A stretch of 64,000 bases of DNA from Piscinibacter gummiphilus (GTDB lineage Bacteria > Pseudomonadota > Gammaproteobacteria > Burkholderiales > Burkholderiaceae_C): positions 4,340,001-4,404,000 of the forward strand of contig NZ_CP015118.1 of the NCBI RefSeq assembly GCF_002116905.1, in the 5' to 3' direction. The notes under the pieces were generated by a model, which saw nothing but the letters and a program-made list of their open reading frames with translations, was not told the DNA's origin and did not search any database. Every line of letters begins with the position of its first letter. Position 1 is the first letter of the stretch. A program made the position numbers and the translations under genes. Shown piece after piece: positions 28,304 to 37,022 of this stretch.

Positions 28304-28941
28304 ACGACGACGAAGGACTGCAGCCGCTCGACCTCGTGGGCCACGGCCCCGTGATCCCGGTGATCGTGATCGACCGCCTGGAAGACGCGGTGCCGCTCGC
28401 AGAGGCCCTGGTGGCCGGCGGCGTGCGCGTGCTGGAGGTGACGCTGCGCACGAGCGTCGCGCTGCGCTGCATGGAGGCCATCGCGAAGGCGGTGCCCGAC
28501 GCCATCGTGGGCGCCGGCACCGTGCGCAGCGTGACCGACGCGCAGGCCGCGAAAAACGCGGGCTGCCGCTTCGCCGTGAGCCCGGGCTACCTGAGCGAGA
28601 TCGGCAACGCCTGCCGCGAGCTCGACCTGCCGCTGCTGCCCGGCGTGGCCACCGGCAGCGAGGTGATGGCCGCGAACCGCGACGGCTACTCGTTCCTCAA
28701 GCTGTTCCCGGCCACGGCCGTGGGCGGCATCCCGCTGCTCAAGTCGCTCGCGGGCCCGTTCGCCGACGTGATGTTCTGCCCCACGGGCGGCATCACGCTG
28801 CAGACCGCGCCCGACTTCCTCGCCCTGCCCAACGTGCCCGTGTGCGGGGGCTCGTGGCTCACACCCGCCGACGTCATCGCCCGCAAGGACTGGGGCCGCA
28901 TCACCGAGCTGGCCCGCGAGGCGTCGCGCCTGCGGGCCTGA
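28294..28941 (+). CDS. eda: KDPG/KHG aldolase
   Basis: A 215-residue class I aldolase that splits 2-keto-3-deoxy-6-phosphogluconate to pyruvate and glyceraldehyde 3-phosphate. The catalytic Glu and Arg are in VLEVTLRT, the Schiff-base Lys in FLKLFPA, and the phosphate site in PTGGI. AAGGAG lies before the ATG at 28294, inside the edd coding sequence. The pair gives a complete lower Entner-Doudoroff module, common in this group where phosphofructokinase is often absent. Confidence 0.97.
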
Positions 28942-28947
28942 ACGCCC

Positions 28948-30618
28948 TCAGGCGACCGGCACCACCTTGCGGTTGCCGGCGCCCGGCAGCGTGCGCAGCG
29001 ACTGGCCCACGACGGCCTGGTAGGTGTGGCTGGCGATCGTGTTCACGAACACGAAGTCGGCCCGCACCTCCTGGGCCGTGGCCTTGAGCACGAGGTAGCC
29101 GCGGCGGCTCGTGTCGGCATACACGAGGTCATCGATCAGCATCGGGAACGCGCCGCCCAGCTGGGCCGGCGGCACCGTCGGCAGGTACACCTCGAAGCCC
29201 GGGGACGACACCGACGACGTCGCGAACTCCACGCCCACCACCTGGCCCGTCGAATCCGTCAGGTCGCTCGCCCACGCGTTGTGTGTGTCGCCGGCCAGCA
29301 CCACGAGGTTGCGGTCGTTCGCCTTCACGGCGGCCAGCACGGCGTCGCGGGCCGCGGGGTAGCCGTCCCACGCGTCGAGGTTGTACGGGATCTTCGGCTG
29401 CGCGACGAGCGCGGCCTGCTCCGGCGTGCGCGCGCCGGCAGGCGTCTGCAGCGCGGTGAGGTAGGCCGTCATCGTGGCCACGCCCGGGTCCTGCGCGACG
29501 GACGCGGGGATCGACATGCGCGACATCAGCACCTGCTGGCCCAGCACCTGCCACTGCCCCTTCGAGGTCTGCAGCTGCGTCGCGAGCCACGTGTTCTGCT
29601 CGGCGCCCAGCAGCTGGCGCGCCGGGTCGTGGGCCAGGCCCTGCAGGTACGCGGTGACGTCCACCTGCTGGTCGCGCCCGATGTTGCGCGTGTCGAGCAT
29701 GTGCAGCGACAGCAGGTTGCCGAAGTCGAACGAGCGGTAGATCTTTTCCGGGCGGGCCGCGTCGGGCAGGCGCGTGGGCATCCACTCGTGGTACGCCTGG
29801 ATGGCGGCGGCGCGGCGGTCGGCGAACTTGCCCTCGGTGCCTTCGGTGTGGTTCTCGGCGCCGTTCTTCCACGTGTCGTTGGCGATCTCGTGGTCGTCCC
29901 ACACCGCGATCATCGGCATCGCGGCGTGCAGCGCCTGCAGGTCCGCGTCGGTGCGGTACTGCGCGTAGCGACGGCGGTAGTCGGCGAGCTGGATGGTCTC
30001 GGTGGGCGGCACCGAGAGGCGGCCCAGCGTGGCCGCGGTGTCGGACGCGTAGCCGCCCACGCCGTATTCGTAGATGTAGTCGCCGAGGTGCACCGACGCG
30101 TCGAGGTCGTTGCGCAAGGCGGCGTCGGCGTACACGTTGAAGTAGCCGGCCGGGTAATTCGAGCACGAGAACACCGCGAGGCGCACGGTGTCGACGTTGC
30201 CGGTGGGCAGCGTCTTCGTCGAACCCGCGGGCGAGCGCTGGGCGCCCACCGCGAAGCGGTAGTGGTAGCGGGTGGCCGCGGCGAGGCCGGTGACGTCGAC
30301 CTTGACGGTGTAGTCGCGCGCGGCGTTCGTCGTGGTGCTGCCCGACTTCACGATGGTGGCGAACTGCGCGTCGCTCGCCACTTCCCAGGACACGGGCACC
30401 TCGCCATCGGCGGCGGGGGTCACGCGCGTCCACAGGATCACGCGGTCGGACTGCGGGTCGCCGCTGGCCACGCCGTGCTGGTACGAGACCTTCGGCGCCT
30501 CGGGCGCCGGTGTGTCATCGTCGCTGCCGCAGGCCGCCAGCGGCAGCACGCCCCCCACGGCCACCGAGCCCAGGGTGACGTTGCGGAGAAAGCGGCGGCG
30601 GTTCGATTCGGTGGTCAT
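28948..30618 (-). CDS. phoD: PhoD-like alkaline phosphatase, Tat-exported
   Basis: A 556-residue metallophosphatase of the PhoD family. The N-terminus has a twin-arginine signal (NRRRFLRN) followed by a hydrophobic stretch ending LAACG, which may also be a lipobox. The PhoD N-terminal Ig-like domain covers about residues 40-145 and is followed by a calcineurin-type catalytic domain with HLGDYIYE, WDDHEIANDTW and LAGDTHNAW metal-binding motifs. It hydrolyses phosphomonoesters or diesters in the periplasm. No Pho box was recognised in the short upstream gap. Confidence 0.92.
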   Translation of the reverse strand: MTTESNRRRFLRNVTLGSVAVGGVLPLAACGSDDDTPAPEAPKVSYQHGVASGDPQSDRVILWTRVTPAADGEVPVSWEVASDAQFATIVKSGSTTTNAARDYTVKVDVTGLAAATRYHYRFAVGAQRSPAGSTKTLPTGNVDTVRLAVFSCSNYPAGYFNVYADAALRNDLDASVHLGDYIYEYGVGGYASDTAATLGRLSVPPTETIQLADYRRRYAQYRTDADLQALHAAMPMIAVWDDHEIANDTWKNGAENHTEGTEGKFADRRAAAIQAYHEWMPTRLPDAARPEKIYRSFDFGNLLSLHMLDTRNIGRDQQVDVTAYLQGLAHDPARQLLGAEQNTWLATQLQTSKGQWQVLGQQVLMSRMSIPASVAQDPGVATMTAYLTALQTPAGARTPEQAALVAQPKIPYNLDAWDGYPAARDAVLAAVKANDRNLVVLAGDTHNAWASDLTDSTGQVVGVEFATSSVSSPGFEVYLPTVPPAQLGGAFPMLIDDLVYADTSRRGYLVLKATAQEVRADFVFVNTIASHTYQAVVGQSLRTLPGAGNRKVVPVA

Positions 30619-30694
30619 GGAGGGCGGTGGAGGACATGCCGGTTCGGCGACCGACAGTGTCCGAAGCCCTCATGACAGCGCGGTGACCTGTCCG

Positions 30695-31126
30695 TTACCA
30701 GACGCCCGTGTTCTTCATCGACGCCCAGGGCTCGGCCGGGGCCAGCGCCGGACCATCCTGCAGCAGTTCGACCGAGATGTCATCGGGCGAGCGCACGAAG
30801 GCCATGCGGCCGTCGCGCGGCGGGCGCAGCACGGTCACGCCGTGGTCCTGCAGGCGCTGGCAGGCAGCGTAGATGTCGGGCACCGCGAACGCCAGGTGAC
30901 CGAAGTTGCGGCCGCCGGTGTAGACCTCGGGGTCCCAGTTGAAGGTCAGCTCGACCTGGGGCTGGAACGGGCCGGCCTCGTCGTTCGGCGCGGCGAGGTA
31001 GACGAGCGTGAAGCGGCCGGCCTCGTGTTCGGAGCGGCGGACTTCCGTCATCCCGAGCGCATCGCGGTAGAAGGCGAGCGAGGCGTCGAGGTCGGTCACG
31101 CGGACCATGGTGTGCAGGTACTTCAT
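30695..31126 (-). CDS. gloA: Lactoylglutathione lyase (glyoxalase I), VOC family
   Basis: A 143-residue vicinal-oxygen-chelate protein. It begins MKYLHTMVRVTDLDASLAFY, the typical GloA N-terminus, with His6 as a metal ligand; Glu in VELTFNWD and His in GHLAFAV are the expected further ligands. The enzyme detoxifies methylglyoxal with glutathione. Its C-terminus is slightly extended and ends in KNTGVW. It is the 5'-proximal partner of phoD on the minus strand but separated from it by 76 bases. Confidence 0.93.
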   Translation of the reverse strand: MKYLHTMVRVTDLDASLAFYRDALGMTEVRRSEHEAGRFTLVYLAAPNDEAGPFQPQVELTFNWDPEVYTGGRNFGHLAFAVPDIYAACQRLQDHGVTVLRPPRDGRMAFVRSPDDISVELLQDGPALAPAEPWASMKNTGVW

Positions 31127-31209
31127 CGGAGGGCTCGGGTCGTGAAAGCGGATGCGGATGGGATGCGGCAGTATCCCGCACGCCACGTCCCGTGTCCCGC
31201 GCTCGGGCT

Positions 31210-31767
31210 TCAGGCGGCCGTGGGCGCGTCCATGATGAAACACGTGGTGGACGCGTGGGCGTACAGCTTGCCGTCATGGCCCACGAGCCGGCCCTCGGCC
31301 GTGCCCATGCTGCGGCCCATGTGGATGACACGGCCCTCGGCGCGCACCAGCGGCACCTTGTCGGTCAGCGCGCGCACGATGTTGATCTTCAGCTCCACCG
31401 TGGTGTAGACGCGGCCCGCAGGCAGCATCGAATGCACCGCGCAGGCCACGCACGAGTCGAGCAGCGTGGCGAACCAGCCGCCGTGCACCGTGCCGAGCGG
31501 GTTGTAGTGGGCGCGCTGGGGGCGCCCCTGGAAGATGGCGTGGCCGGGTTCGATCCGCAGCGGCAGGAACGACAGCGTGTCGCCGATGTGCGGGTACGGC
31601 AGTTCGCCCGAGCTGATGCCGTCGAAGAACTGCATGCCGGTGCGGCCCGCGAGCTCGCTCGGATGGCACACGCCGGGTCGGCTCAGGCGCGCGCGCACGG
31701 CTTCTTCCTCGGCGCGCCACTGGGCGAGGACGGTCTCGGGATCGGGGGTCGCGGTGTCGGCGGTCAT
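31210..31767 (-). CDS. PaaI-family (hotdog) thioesterase
   Basis: A 185-residue hotdog-fold acyl-CoA thioesterase. The catalytic segment NPLGTVHGGWFATLLDS is the PaaI/4HBT motif. The start at 31767 (MTADTATP) is preferred because GGAGAG lies seven bases upstream, whereas the upstream in-frame ATG at 31779 has no ribosome-binding site. It is divergent from a MarR gene across a 77-base gap that holds two palindromes, so it is a likely target of that regulator. Substrate is unknown. Confidence 0.87.
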   Translation of the reverse strand: MTADTATPDPETVLAQWRAEEEAVRARLSRPGVCHPSELAGRTGMQFFDGISSGELPYPHIGDTLSFLPLRIEPGHAIFQGRPQRAHYNPLGTVHGGWFATLLDSCVACAVHSMLPAGRVYTTVELKINIVRALTDKVPLVRAEGRVIHMGRSMGTAEGRLVGHDGKLYAHASTTCFIMDAPTAA

Positions 31768-31810
31768 GAGGCTCTCCATCGGGTCGATCGGTTTCGCGGA
31801 TTCTAAACAC

Positions 31811-31838
31811 TTGCAGCTGCAAATGTTGCAACTACAAT
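31811..31838 (+). promoter_or_regulatory. marR promoter with two TTGCA-N2-(C/G)CAA-type operators
   Basis: A perfect 12-bp palindrome (TTGCAGCTGCAA, 31811-31822) and an imperfect second copy (TTGCAACTACAA, 31826-31837) overlap a promoter with -35 TTGCAG and -10 TACAAT (31833-31838) spaced 16 bp apart. The predicted transcription start coincides with the marR ATG at 31845. The layout suits autorepression and control of the divergent thioesterase. Confidence 0.7.
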
Positions 31839-31844
31839 TCCAAC

Positions 31845-32327
31845 ATGCCACGCACCGCTCGCACCTCCGCCGCGCCCGCCGCCACGCTGCCCACCGGCTG
31901 CACGAACCTCAAGCTGCGCCAGCTCACGCGCCAGGTCAGCCGCCTCTACGACGCCGAGGTGATCGCGAGCGGGCTCAAGACCACGCAGTACTCGCTGCTG
32001 TCGCACGTGGTGGCGCTCGGGCCGGTGCGTCCGTCGGACCTCGCCGCGCAGATGCGCATCGAACCGTCCACCCTGACCCGCAACCTGCAGCCGCTGATCG
32101 CCGCCGGGCTCGTGGAGCAGGGGCCGGGTGAAAACGCGCGCAGCCGCCTCGTCGTCGCCACGGCCGCCGGGCGCGAGAAACGCACCGAAGCCCGCAAGGC
32201 CTGGAAACACGCGCAGCTGTCCCTGAACGAGACGCTGGGCACCGCCCGTGTCGTGCGCCTCCACGCGCTGATCGACGAATGCCTGGACATCCTGGGCACC
32301 CCACCCGAAGGACCGCCCGATGAATGA
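31845..32327 (+). CDS. MarR-family transcriptional regulator
   Basis: A 160-residue winged-helix regulator. The DNA-binding core runs from about residue 40 to 105: the QYSLLSHVVAL helix, RPSDLAAQMRIEPSTLTRNLQPL recognition region and the ARSRLVVATAAGRE wing. The ATG at 31845 has no Shine-Dalgarno and lies seven bases after the -10 element, so the message is probably leaderless. The MFS gene overlaps its stop by eight bases. It probably controls itself, the MFS exporter and the divergent thioesterase. Confidence 0.92.
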   Translation: MPRTARTSAAPAATLPTGCTNLKLRQLTRQVSRLYDAEVIASGLKTTQYSLLSHVVALGPVRPSDLAAQMRIEPSTLTRNLQPLIAAGLVEQGPGENARSRLVVATAAGREKRTEARKAWKHAQLSLNETLGTARVVRLHALIDECLDILGTPPEGPPDE

Positions 32328-33576
32328 CACCTCCCGCGCCCGCGCCGTCGCGACGGGCCTCGTGCTGCTGGCCGCGGCCGGCACGTTTTCACTGACGATG
32401 GGCGCGCGCCAGTCGATGGGCCTGTTCCTCGGGCCGCTCAACACGTCCACCGGGCTGGGCCTCGCGAACATCAGCCTCGCCTTCGCCTTCGGCCAGCTGT
32501 GGTGGGGCCTCACCCAGCCCTTCGCGGGCATGGCCGCCGACCGGTTCGGCGCCGGCCGCGTGCTGGCCGCCGGCATCGTGCTGCTCGCGGTGGGCACCGT
32601 GCTCGTGCCGATGATGACCACCACGCTCGGCCTCATCCTCGCCATCGGCGTGATGGCCGCGGGCGGATCCGGCATGGCCGGACCCGCGGTGCTGATGGGC
32701 GCGACGATGCGGCTCGTGCCCGCGGAGCGCCGCGGCATGGCCACCGGCATCGTCAACGCGGGTGGGTCGTTCGGCCAGTTCGTCTTCGCACCGCTCGCCG
32801 CCGGCATCTCGGCGGCCGCAGGCTGGATCACCGCGCTGCAGGCGCTGGGTCTCATCACGCTGTTCGCGCTGCCGGCGGCCTGGGTGCTGCGCGGCGCCTC
32901 CACCGCACCCGTCCCGGCCGCGACCACCACACCCGCCGCCGCTGCGGAGCCGCTCGGCGCCGTGCTGCGCCGCGCCGCCACGAACCGCAGCTACGTGCTG
33001 CTGTGCCTGGGCTTCTTCGTGTGCGGCTTCCACGTCGCCTTCATCGCGACCCACCTGCCCGGCGTGGTGGCCGCGTGCCAGCTGCCGCCCCAGGTGGGCG
33101 CGTGGGCGCTCGGTACCATCGGGCTCTTCAACATCGTGGGCAGCCTCGCGATGGGCTGGGCGGTGTCGTTCCAGGGTGGCCGCTGGCGCATGAAGTCGCT
33201 GCTGTCGCTGCTCTACGCGACCCGCGGCCTCGCGGTGCTCGTGTTCCTGCTGGCCCCGAAGACCGAGGCGACGATGCTGGTCTTCGCCGCGGTCATCGGC
33301 GTGACCTACCTGTCCACCGTGCCGCCCACGGCCGGGCTCGTCGCGAAGATGTTCGGTCCGGCGCGCATGGCCACGCTGTTCGGCATCGTGATGCTGGCCC
33401 ACCAGATCGGCGGATTCCTCGGCGCGTACCTGGGCGGCAAGTCGTTCGAGTGGACCGGCAGCTATGACTGGATGTGGTACGCCGACATCGTGCTGGCCGT
33501 GGGCGCGGCCTTCGTGCACCTGCCGATCCGCGAGGCGCGGCGCGACGACGCCCGGCTGGCCGCCGCCCCGGCCTGA
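32320..33576 (+). CDS. MFS transporter
   Basis: A 418-residue major-facilitator protein with twelve predicted membrane segments and a central Ala/Pro-rich cytoplasmic loop near residues 190-210. The GMAADRFGAGRVL segment is the loop 2-3 signature. The N-terminal MGARQSMGLFLGPL resembles the OFA/monocarboxylate-like group. Its start overlaps the end of marR, so the regulator likely controls it; MarR-coupled MFS proteins are often exporters of aromatic or toxic acids. The ligand is unknown. Confidence 0.9.
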   Translation: MNDTSRARAVATGLVLLAAAGTFSLTMGARQSMGLFLGPLNTSTGLGLANISLAFAFGQLWWGLTQPFAGMAADRFGAGRVLAAGIVLLAVGTVLVPMMTTTLGLILAIGVMAAGGSGMAGPAVLMGATMRLVPAERRGMATGIVNAGGSFGQFVFAPLAAGISAAAGWITALQALGLITLFALPAAWVLRGASTAPVPAATTTPAAAAEPLGAVLRRAATNRSYVLLCLGFFVCGFHVAFIATHLPGVVAACQLPPQVGAWALGTIGLFNIVGSLAMGWAVSFQGGRWRMKSLLSLLYATRGLAVLVFLLAPKTEATMLVFAAVIGVTYLSTVPPTAGLVAKMFGPARMATLFGIVMLAHQIGGFLGAYLGGKSFEWTGSYDWMWYADIVLAVGAAFVHLPIREARRDDARLAAAPA

Positions 33577-33690
33577 GAAGCGTGCATTGTTGACAGCCGC
33601 CCCCCCGCGTTCGGGCGGGCTGTCCCACCGGCGCACCGGGAAGGCAGATCGTAAAATTTGCCTACCCAGTCGTTGGTTAGCGAGTTTTTC

Positions 33691-35172
33691 ATGCTTCACA
33701 TGGCACGCGTCGGACGCGTCGCCGACGCTGCTCAGCGGTTCGGTCTGATCCTCATGGTGGGCGCTCTGCTCACCGCCCTCTGGGTGGCGTTGATCGTCTT
33801 CTTCTCGGTCCAGCGCACCCGCCTGCTCGACCAGGCGTCCCGCGACGTGCGGCTCGTCAACACCGCCGTGGCCCAGCACGCCGAAGGCCTGTTCCGGGCC
33901 ATCGAGACCGACCTGCGCACGCTCGACCTGTGGCTGCGCGCACACCCCGACATCGACCCGCTGACCGACCCCGCATTCACCGCGCTGGTGGCCGAGATGA
34001 GCCGCTCGTCACGCGGGCTCATCGACCTGCGCATCGTCGACCGCGACGGCAACCTCTACACGCTCCCCTGGGTCCCGGGCCGCGAGCCGACGAACGTGAG
34101 CGACCGCGACTACGCCCAGGCGCACGACGGCGTGCGCTCTCCCCGCGCCGTGTTCGTGGGCAAGCCGGTGCAGAGCCGCGTGACCGGCGAGTGGTCCATC
34201 CCGGTGTCGTGGCGGCTCGAGCAGCCGGCCGGCCGCTTCGCCCTCGTCACCTGCGCCGTGCAGCTCGACCGCCTGTTCGAGATCCACGACCGCCTGCGCT
34301 ACCAGCCGGCCGGCACCATCAGTCTGGTGCGGCGCGACGGCGTGCTGCTCTCGCGCACACCGTTCGATCCCCGTTTCCTCGGCCGCGACGTGCGCAGCGT
34401 GCAGAACTTCGCGGACGACGTCGAGGCCCACGACAACGGCACGTTCACCAGCAACGGCATGATGACCGACGGCATCGCCCGGTTCGGCACCTACGAACGG
34501 CTCGACAACGTGCCCGTCACCGTGGTCGTCTCGCGCGGCCTCGCCGAAGTCATGGAACCCTACAACGTGCGCCTGCGCGCGGTGGTCGGCACATCGGCGC
34601 TGATCACGCTCGCCGTGATCGCGTTCACCGCGTTCCTGCACCGCTCGCAGCGTGCGCTGCGGCAGGCCGAGCGGGACCTGCAGCGCCTGGCCACCACCGA
34701 CGAACTCACGGGCACCTGCAACCGGCGGGCCTTCAGCGGCGTCGCCGAACGCGAGTTCCTGCGCGCGAAACGCTTCGACCGTCCGATGACGCTGCTGGCG
34801 CTCGACATCGACCATTTCAAGCTCATCAACGACCGCCACGGCCATGCCGTGGGTGACCGCGTGCTCAAGACCTGCGCCGAGCGGTGGATGAAGCTGCTGC
34901 GGGGGCAGGACCTGCTCGGCCGCCTGGGGGGCGAGGAGTTCTGCGTGCTGCTGCCCGAAACGCCCCCGGCCGTCGCCATGGCCGTGGCCGAACGGCTGCG
35001 CGCAGCCACGTCGTCGGTCCCCACGGGCGACGGCGTGGTCGTCACCGTGAGCATCGGCGTGAGCAGCCTCGCGCCCGACGACGAGGACTGGGCGGACACC
35101 CTCGAACGCGCCGACCACGCACTCTACGTGGCGAAGGACGAAGGCCGGGACCGGGTCGCCCTCGCAGGCTGA
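33691..35172 (+). CDS. Membrane-bound diguanylate cyclase
   Basis: A 493-residue GGDEF protein. Two membrane segments (about residues 17-39 and 302-322) flank a periplasmic dCache-like sensor. The catalytic GGDEF domain has GGEEF at residues 413-417 and an intact inhibitory RxxD site (R404-D407) five residues before it, so it should make c-di-GMP under product inhibition. The ATG at 33691 follows TAAAAT at 33652, a possible -10. A possible effector in this window is the MshEN ATPase at 59004, but no link is shown. Confidence 0.93.
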   Translation: MLHMARVGRVADAAQRFGLILMVGALLTALWVALIVFFSVQRTRLLDQASRDVRLVNTAVAQHAEGLFRAIETDLRTLDLWLRAHPDIDPLTDPAFTALVAEMSRSSRGLIDLRIVDRDGNLYTLPWVPGREPTNVSDRDYAQAHDGVRSPRAVFVGKPVQSRVTGEWSIPVSWRLEQPAGRFALVTCAVQLDRLFEIHDRLRYQPAGTISLVRRDGVLLSRTPFDPRFLGRDVRSVQNFADDVEAHDNGTFTSNGMMTDGIARFGTYERLDNVPVTVVVSRGLAEVMEPYNVRLRAVVGTSALITLAVIAFTAFLHRSQRALRQAERDLQRLATTDELTGTCNRRAFSGVAEREFLRAKRFDRPMTLLALDIDHFKLINDRHGHAVGDRVLKTCAERWMKLLRGQDLLGRLGGEEFCVLLPETPPAVAMAVAERLRAATSSVPTGDGVVVTVSIGVSSLAPDDEDWADTLERADHALYVAKDEGRDRVALAG

Positions 35173-35299
35173 CAGCATTTCGAAACGGCTGGTCCCCTCT
35201 CATGGGTGTCACGCCCTTCCGGTGGATGGCGCCCCCGCACGTCGCCCACGAAGATGGCGCCATGGTCTGCAGCAGTGAGCAGGCGCGAGGAGACAAACC

Positions 35300-35554
35300 A
35301 TGCATTTCGACGAACGAACCGAAGGCGACTACCGCATCTACGCAGGCGCCGTGGAGGGCCCCTGTGGCGACGGCTACATCGCCGCGGTGGTGGTCAGCCG
35401 CATGACCGGGCCGAACGGCTCCGGCCCCGTCGCCTACCGCGACGACAGCATCGCGTGCGGCCACCGCTGGCCGTCACCGGAAGCCGCGCTGACCCACGCC
35501 CTCGCGCGCGCCCGCGAAGTCATCTATCGCGAACGCCACCGCCTCGCCTGCTGA
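35300..35554 (+). CDS. Small hypothetical protein (84 aa)
   Basis: I do not recognise this protein. It is 84 residues, acidic-to-neutral, with no signal peptide or membrane segment. It starts MHFDERTEGDYRIYAG and ends in ARAREVIYRERHRLAC, a likely amphipathic helix, and contains three Cys. GAGGAG at 35287-35292 supports the start, and codon use is like the neighbours. It lies between the diguanylate cyclase and another small unknown gene. Confidence 0.6.
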   Translation: MHFDERTEGDYRIYAGAVEGPCGDGYIAAVVVSRMTGPNGSGPVAYRDDSIACGHRWPSPEAALTHALARAREVIYRERHRLAC

Positions 35555-35612
35555 GAGGGTTCCGGGGGACAATGCCGACTTTCCGAAGACGCCCGCACCA
35601 CGCCCCACCGCC

Positions 35613-35897
35613 ATGATCGTCCGCATCGACATCGAACAGACCGAGACCGCCGCCTTCGCCTACCGCGTCAGCTACGAGGCCGAGACGCTCTATGACGACG
35701 AAGACCTGCCGTCCTTCGGCGAGGCCCTGGTCGCGGCCATCGAGGGGCTGGCCCCCGACGTCGTCGGCGTCGAACTGGCCTATGGCGGCGTGGTCTCGGG
35801 CACTTACCCGCTCGACGTCGTCGCCGCGAACCTGAGCCAGGTCGCCACGCACGCGGTGAACACCACGGCCGCCATCTTCGAAGCGCGCTCGCGCTGA
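35613..35897 (+). CDS. Small hypothetical protein (94 aa)
   Basis: I do not recognise this protein. It is 94 residues, acidic, with no export signal or membrane segment. A predicted beta strand at the N-terminus (MIVRIDIEQTETAAFAYRV) is followed by an Asp/Glu-rich turn and helices. No strong Shine-Dalgarno precedes the ATG at 35613, but the frame is uninterrupted with host-like codon use. The pair with the 84-residue gene upstream may be an operon. Confidence 0.55.
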   Translation: MIVRIDIEQTETAAFAYRVSYEAETLYDDEDLPSFGEALVAAIEGLAPDVVGVELAYGGVVSGTYPLDVVAANLSQVATHAVNTTAAIFEARSR

Positions 35898-36021
35898 CAC
35901 TTGGTCACCGGGCCGCCGCGCGGCCCGGCAATAAATCACGCCCGGCGCCCCGGGCAGTGACCCCGGCGTGGCCCACAATCCGCATCCGGAACGTGCCCCC
36001 CACCCCGAAGAAAGCCACCGC

Positions 36022-36834
36022 ATGAACGGCCTGCTGACCCTGCTCGGCATCGAGTCCTGGAAACCCATCGCCGGCGCACTGCTGCTGCCACCGGTGCCGC
36101 TGCTCCTGCTGGTCCTGATCGGCGCGCGGCTGATCCTGCCCCGCCGCGGCCTCGGGTGGTTCGTCGTCATCGTGAGCGTGATCGGGCTCTGGCTCGGCTC
36201 CTGCGTGGGCACGGCCCAGTTGCTGACCACCGTCGCGCTGAAGCCGCCGAAGCCGCTGTCCCTCTCCGACATCGCCGAACTCAAGGACGAGGCCCGCGCA
36301 CGCAAGCCCGTCGCCATCGTGGTCCTGGGCGGCGGCGCCGAGGCCCTCGCCCCCGAGTACGGCGTGGCCAACCTGAAGCCCTGGTCCCTCGAGCGGCTGC
36401 GCTACGGCGTGTGGCTGAACCGCGAGACGGGCATCCCGATGGCCATGAGCGGCGGCGTGGGCTGGGGCGCCCTCCCCGACAGCCAGACCGAAGCCCAGAT
36501 CGGCGCCCGCATCGCCTCCCAGGAATTCGGCCGCCCGCTGAAGTGGATCGAGGACACCTCCCGCGACACCCGCGAAAACGCGCTGCGCACCGTGGCCCTG
36601 CTGCGCGCCGACCAGATCAACCACATCGTCCTCGTCACCCACGGCACCCACATGCCCCGCGCCGTGAAACTCTTCGAAGCCGCCGCCGGCGGGAACATCC
36701 GCATCCAGCCCGCCCCCATGGGCCTGGCAAAGTCCAACCGCGCGCCCTGGCTCGACTGGGTCCCGTCGTCCCAAGGCTTCCTGCAAGTGAACGCCGTCCT
36801 CCACGAGTTCGCCGCCAGCATCACCGGCGCATGA
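36022..36834 (+). CDS. YdcF/ElyC-family (DUF218) membrane protein
   Basis: A 270-residue protein with two membrane segments (about 12-35 and 45-65) and a C-terminal DUF218 domain. The IVVLGGGAE strand, an ERLRYGVWL block, and SRDTRENALRTV followed by LVTHGTHMPRA are family hallmarks. E. coli ElyC helps peptidoglycan synthesis through undecaprenyl phosphate handling, and this is the closest characterised role, but the function here is inferred. The start at 36022 is preferred over an upstream in-frame ATG because the first membrane segment follows directly. Confidence 0.85.
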   Translation: MNGLLTLLGIESWKPIAGALLLPPVPLLLLVLIGARLILPRRGLGWFVVIVSVIGLWLGSCVGTAQLLTTVALKPPKPLSLSDIAELKDEARARKPVAIVVLGGGAEALAPEYGVANLKPWSLERLRYGVWLNRETGIPMAMSGGVGWGALPDSQTEAQIGARIASQEFGRPLKWIEDTSRDTRENALRTVALLRADQINHIVLVTHGTHMPRAVKLFEAAAGGNIRIQPAPMGLAKSNRAPWLDWVPSSQGFLQVNAVLHEFAASITGA

Positions 36835-36888
36835 AAGAGACGCAACCGGGGCGAGCGAGCGAAGCGACTTGGGAGGGCCAAAATGATG

Positions 36889-36916
36889 CCCCTCCCGACC
36901 AGAACGGTGGGAGGGG
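36889..36916. other. CCCCTCCC/GGGAGGGG inverted repeat in the elyC-ubiD convergent gap
   Basis: The 188-base gap between the two convergent genes holds this 8-bp G/C stem with extra ACC/GGT pairing inside. It has no T run on either strand. A bidirectional transcript-end function is possible. Nothing coding was seen in the gap. Confidence 0.4.
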
Positions 36917-37022
36917 CGGACGGCTGACGCCGTCATTTCGGGGCTCCGGAGGAATGGAGTCCGGGGCTCCTGTGCGCAGAGACTGCGACTTGGGTTGCAC
37001 CTGCGTGGCAGGTGACTAGAAG

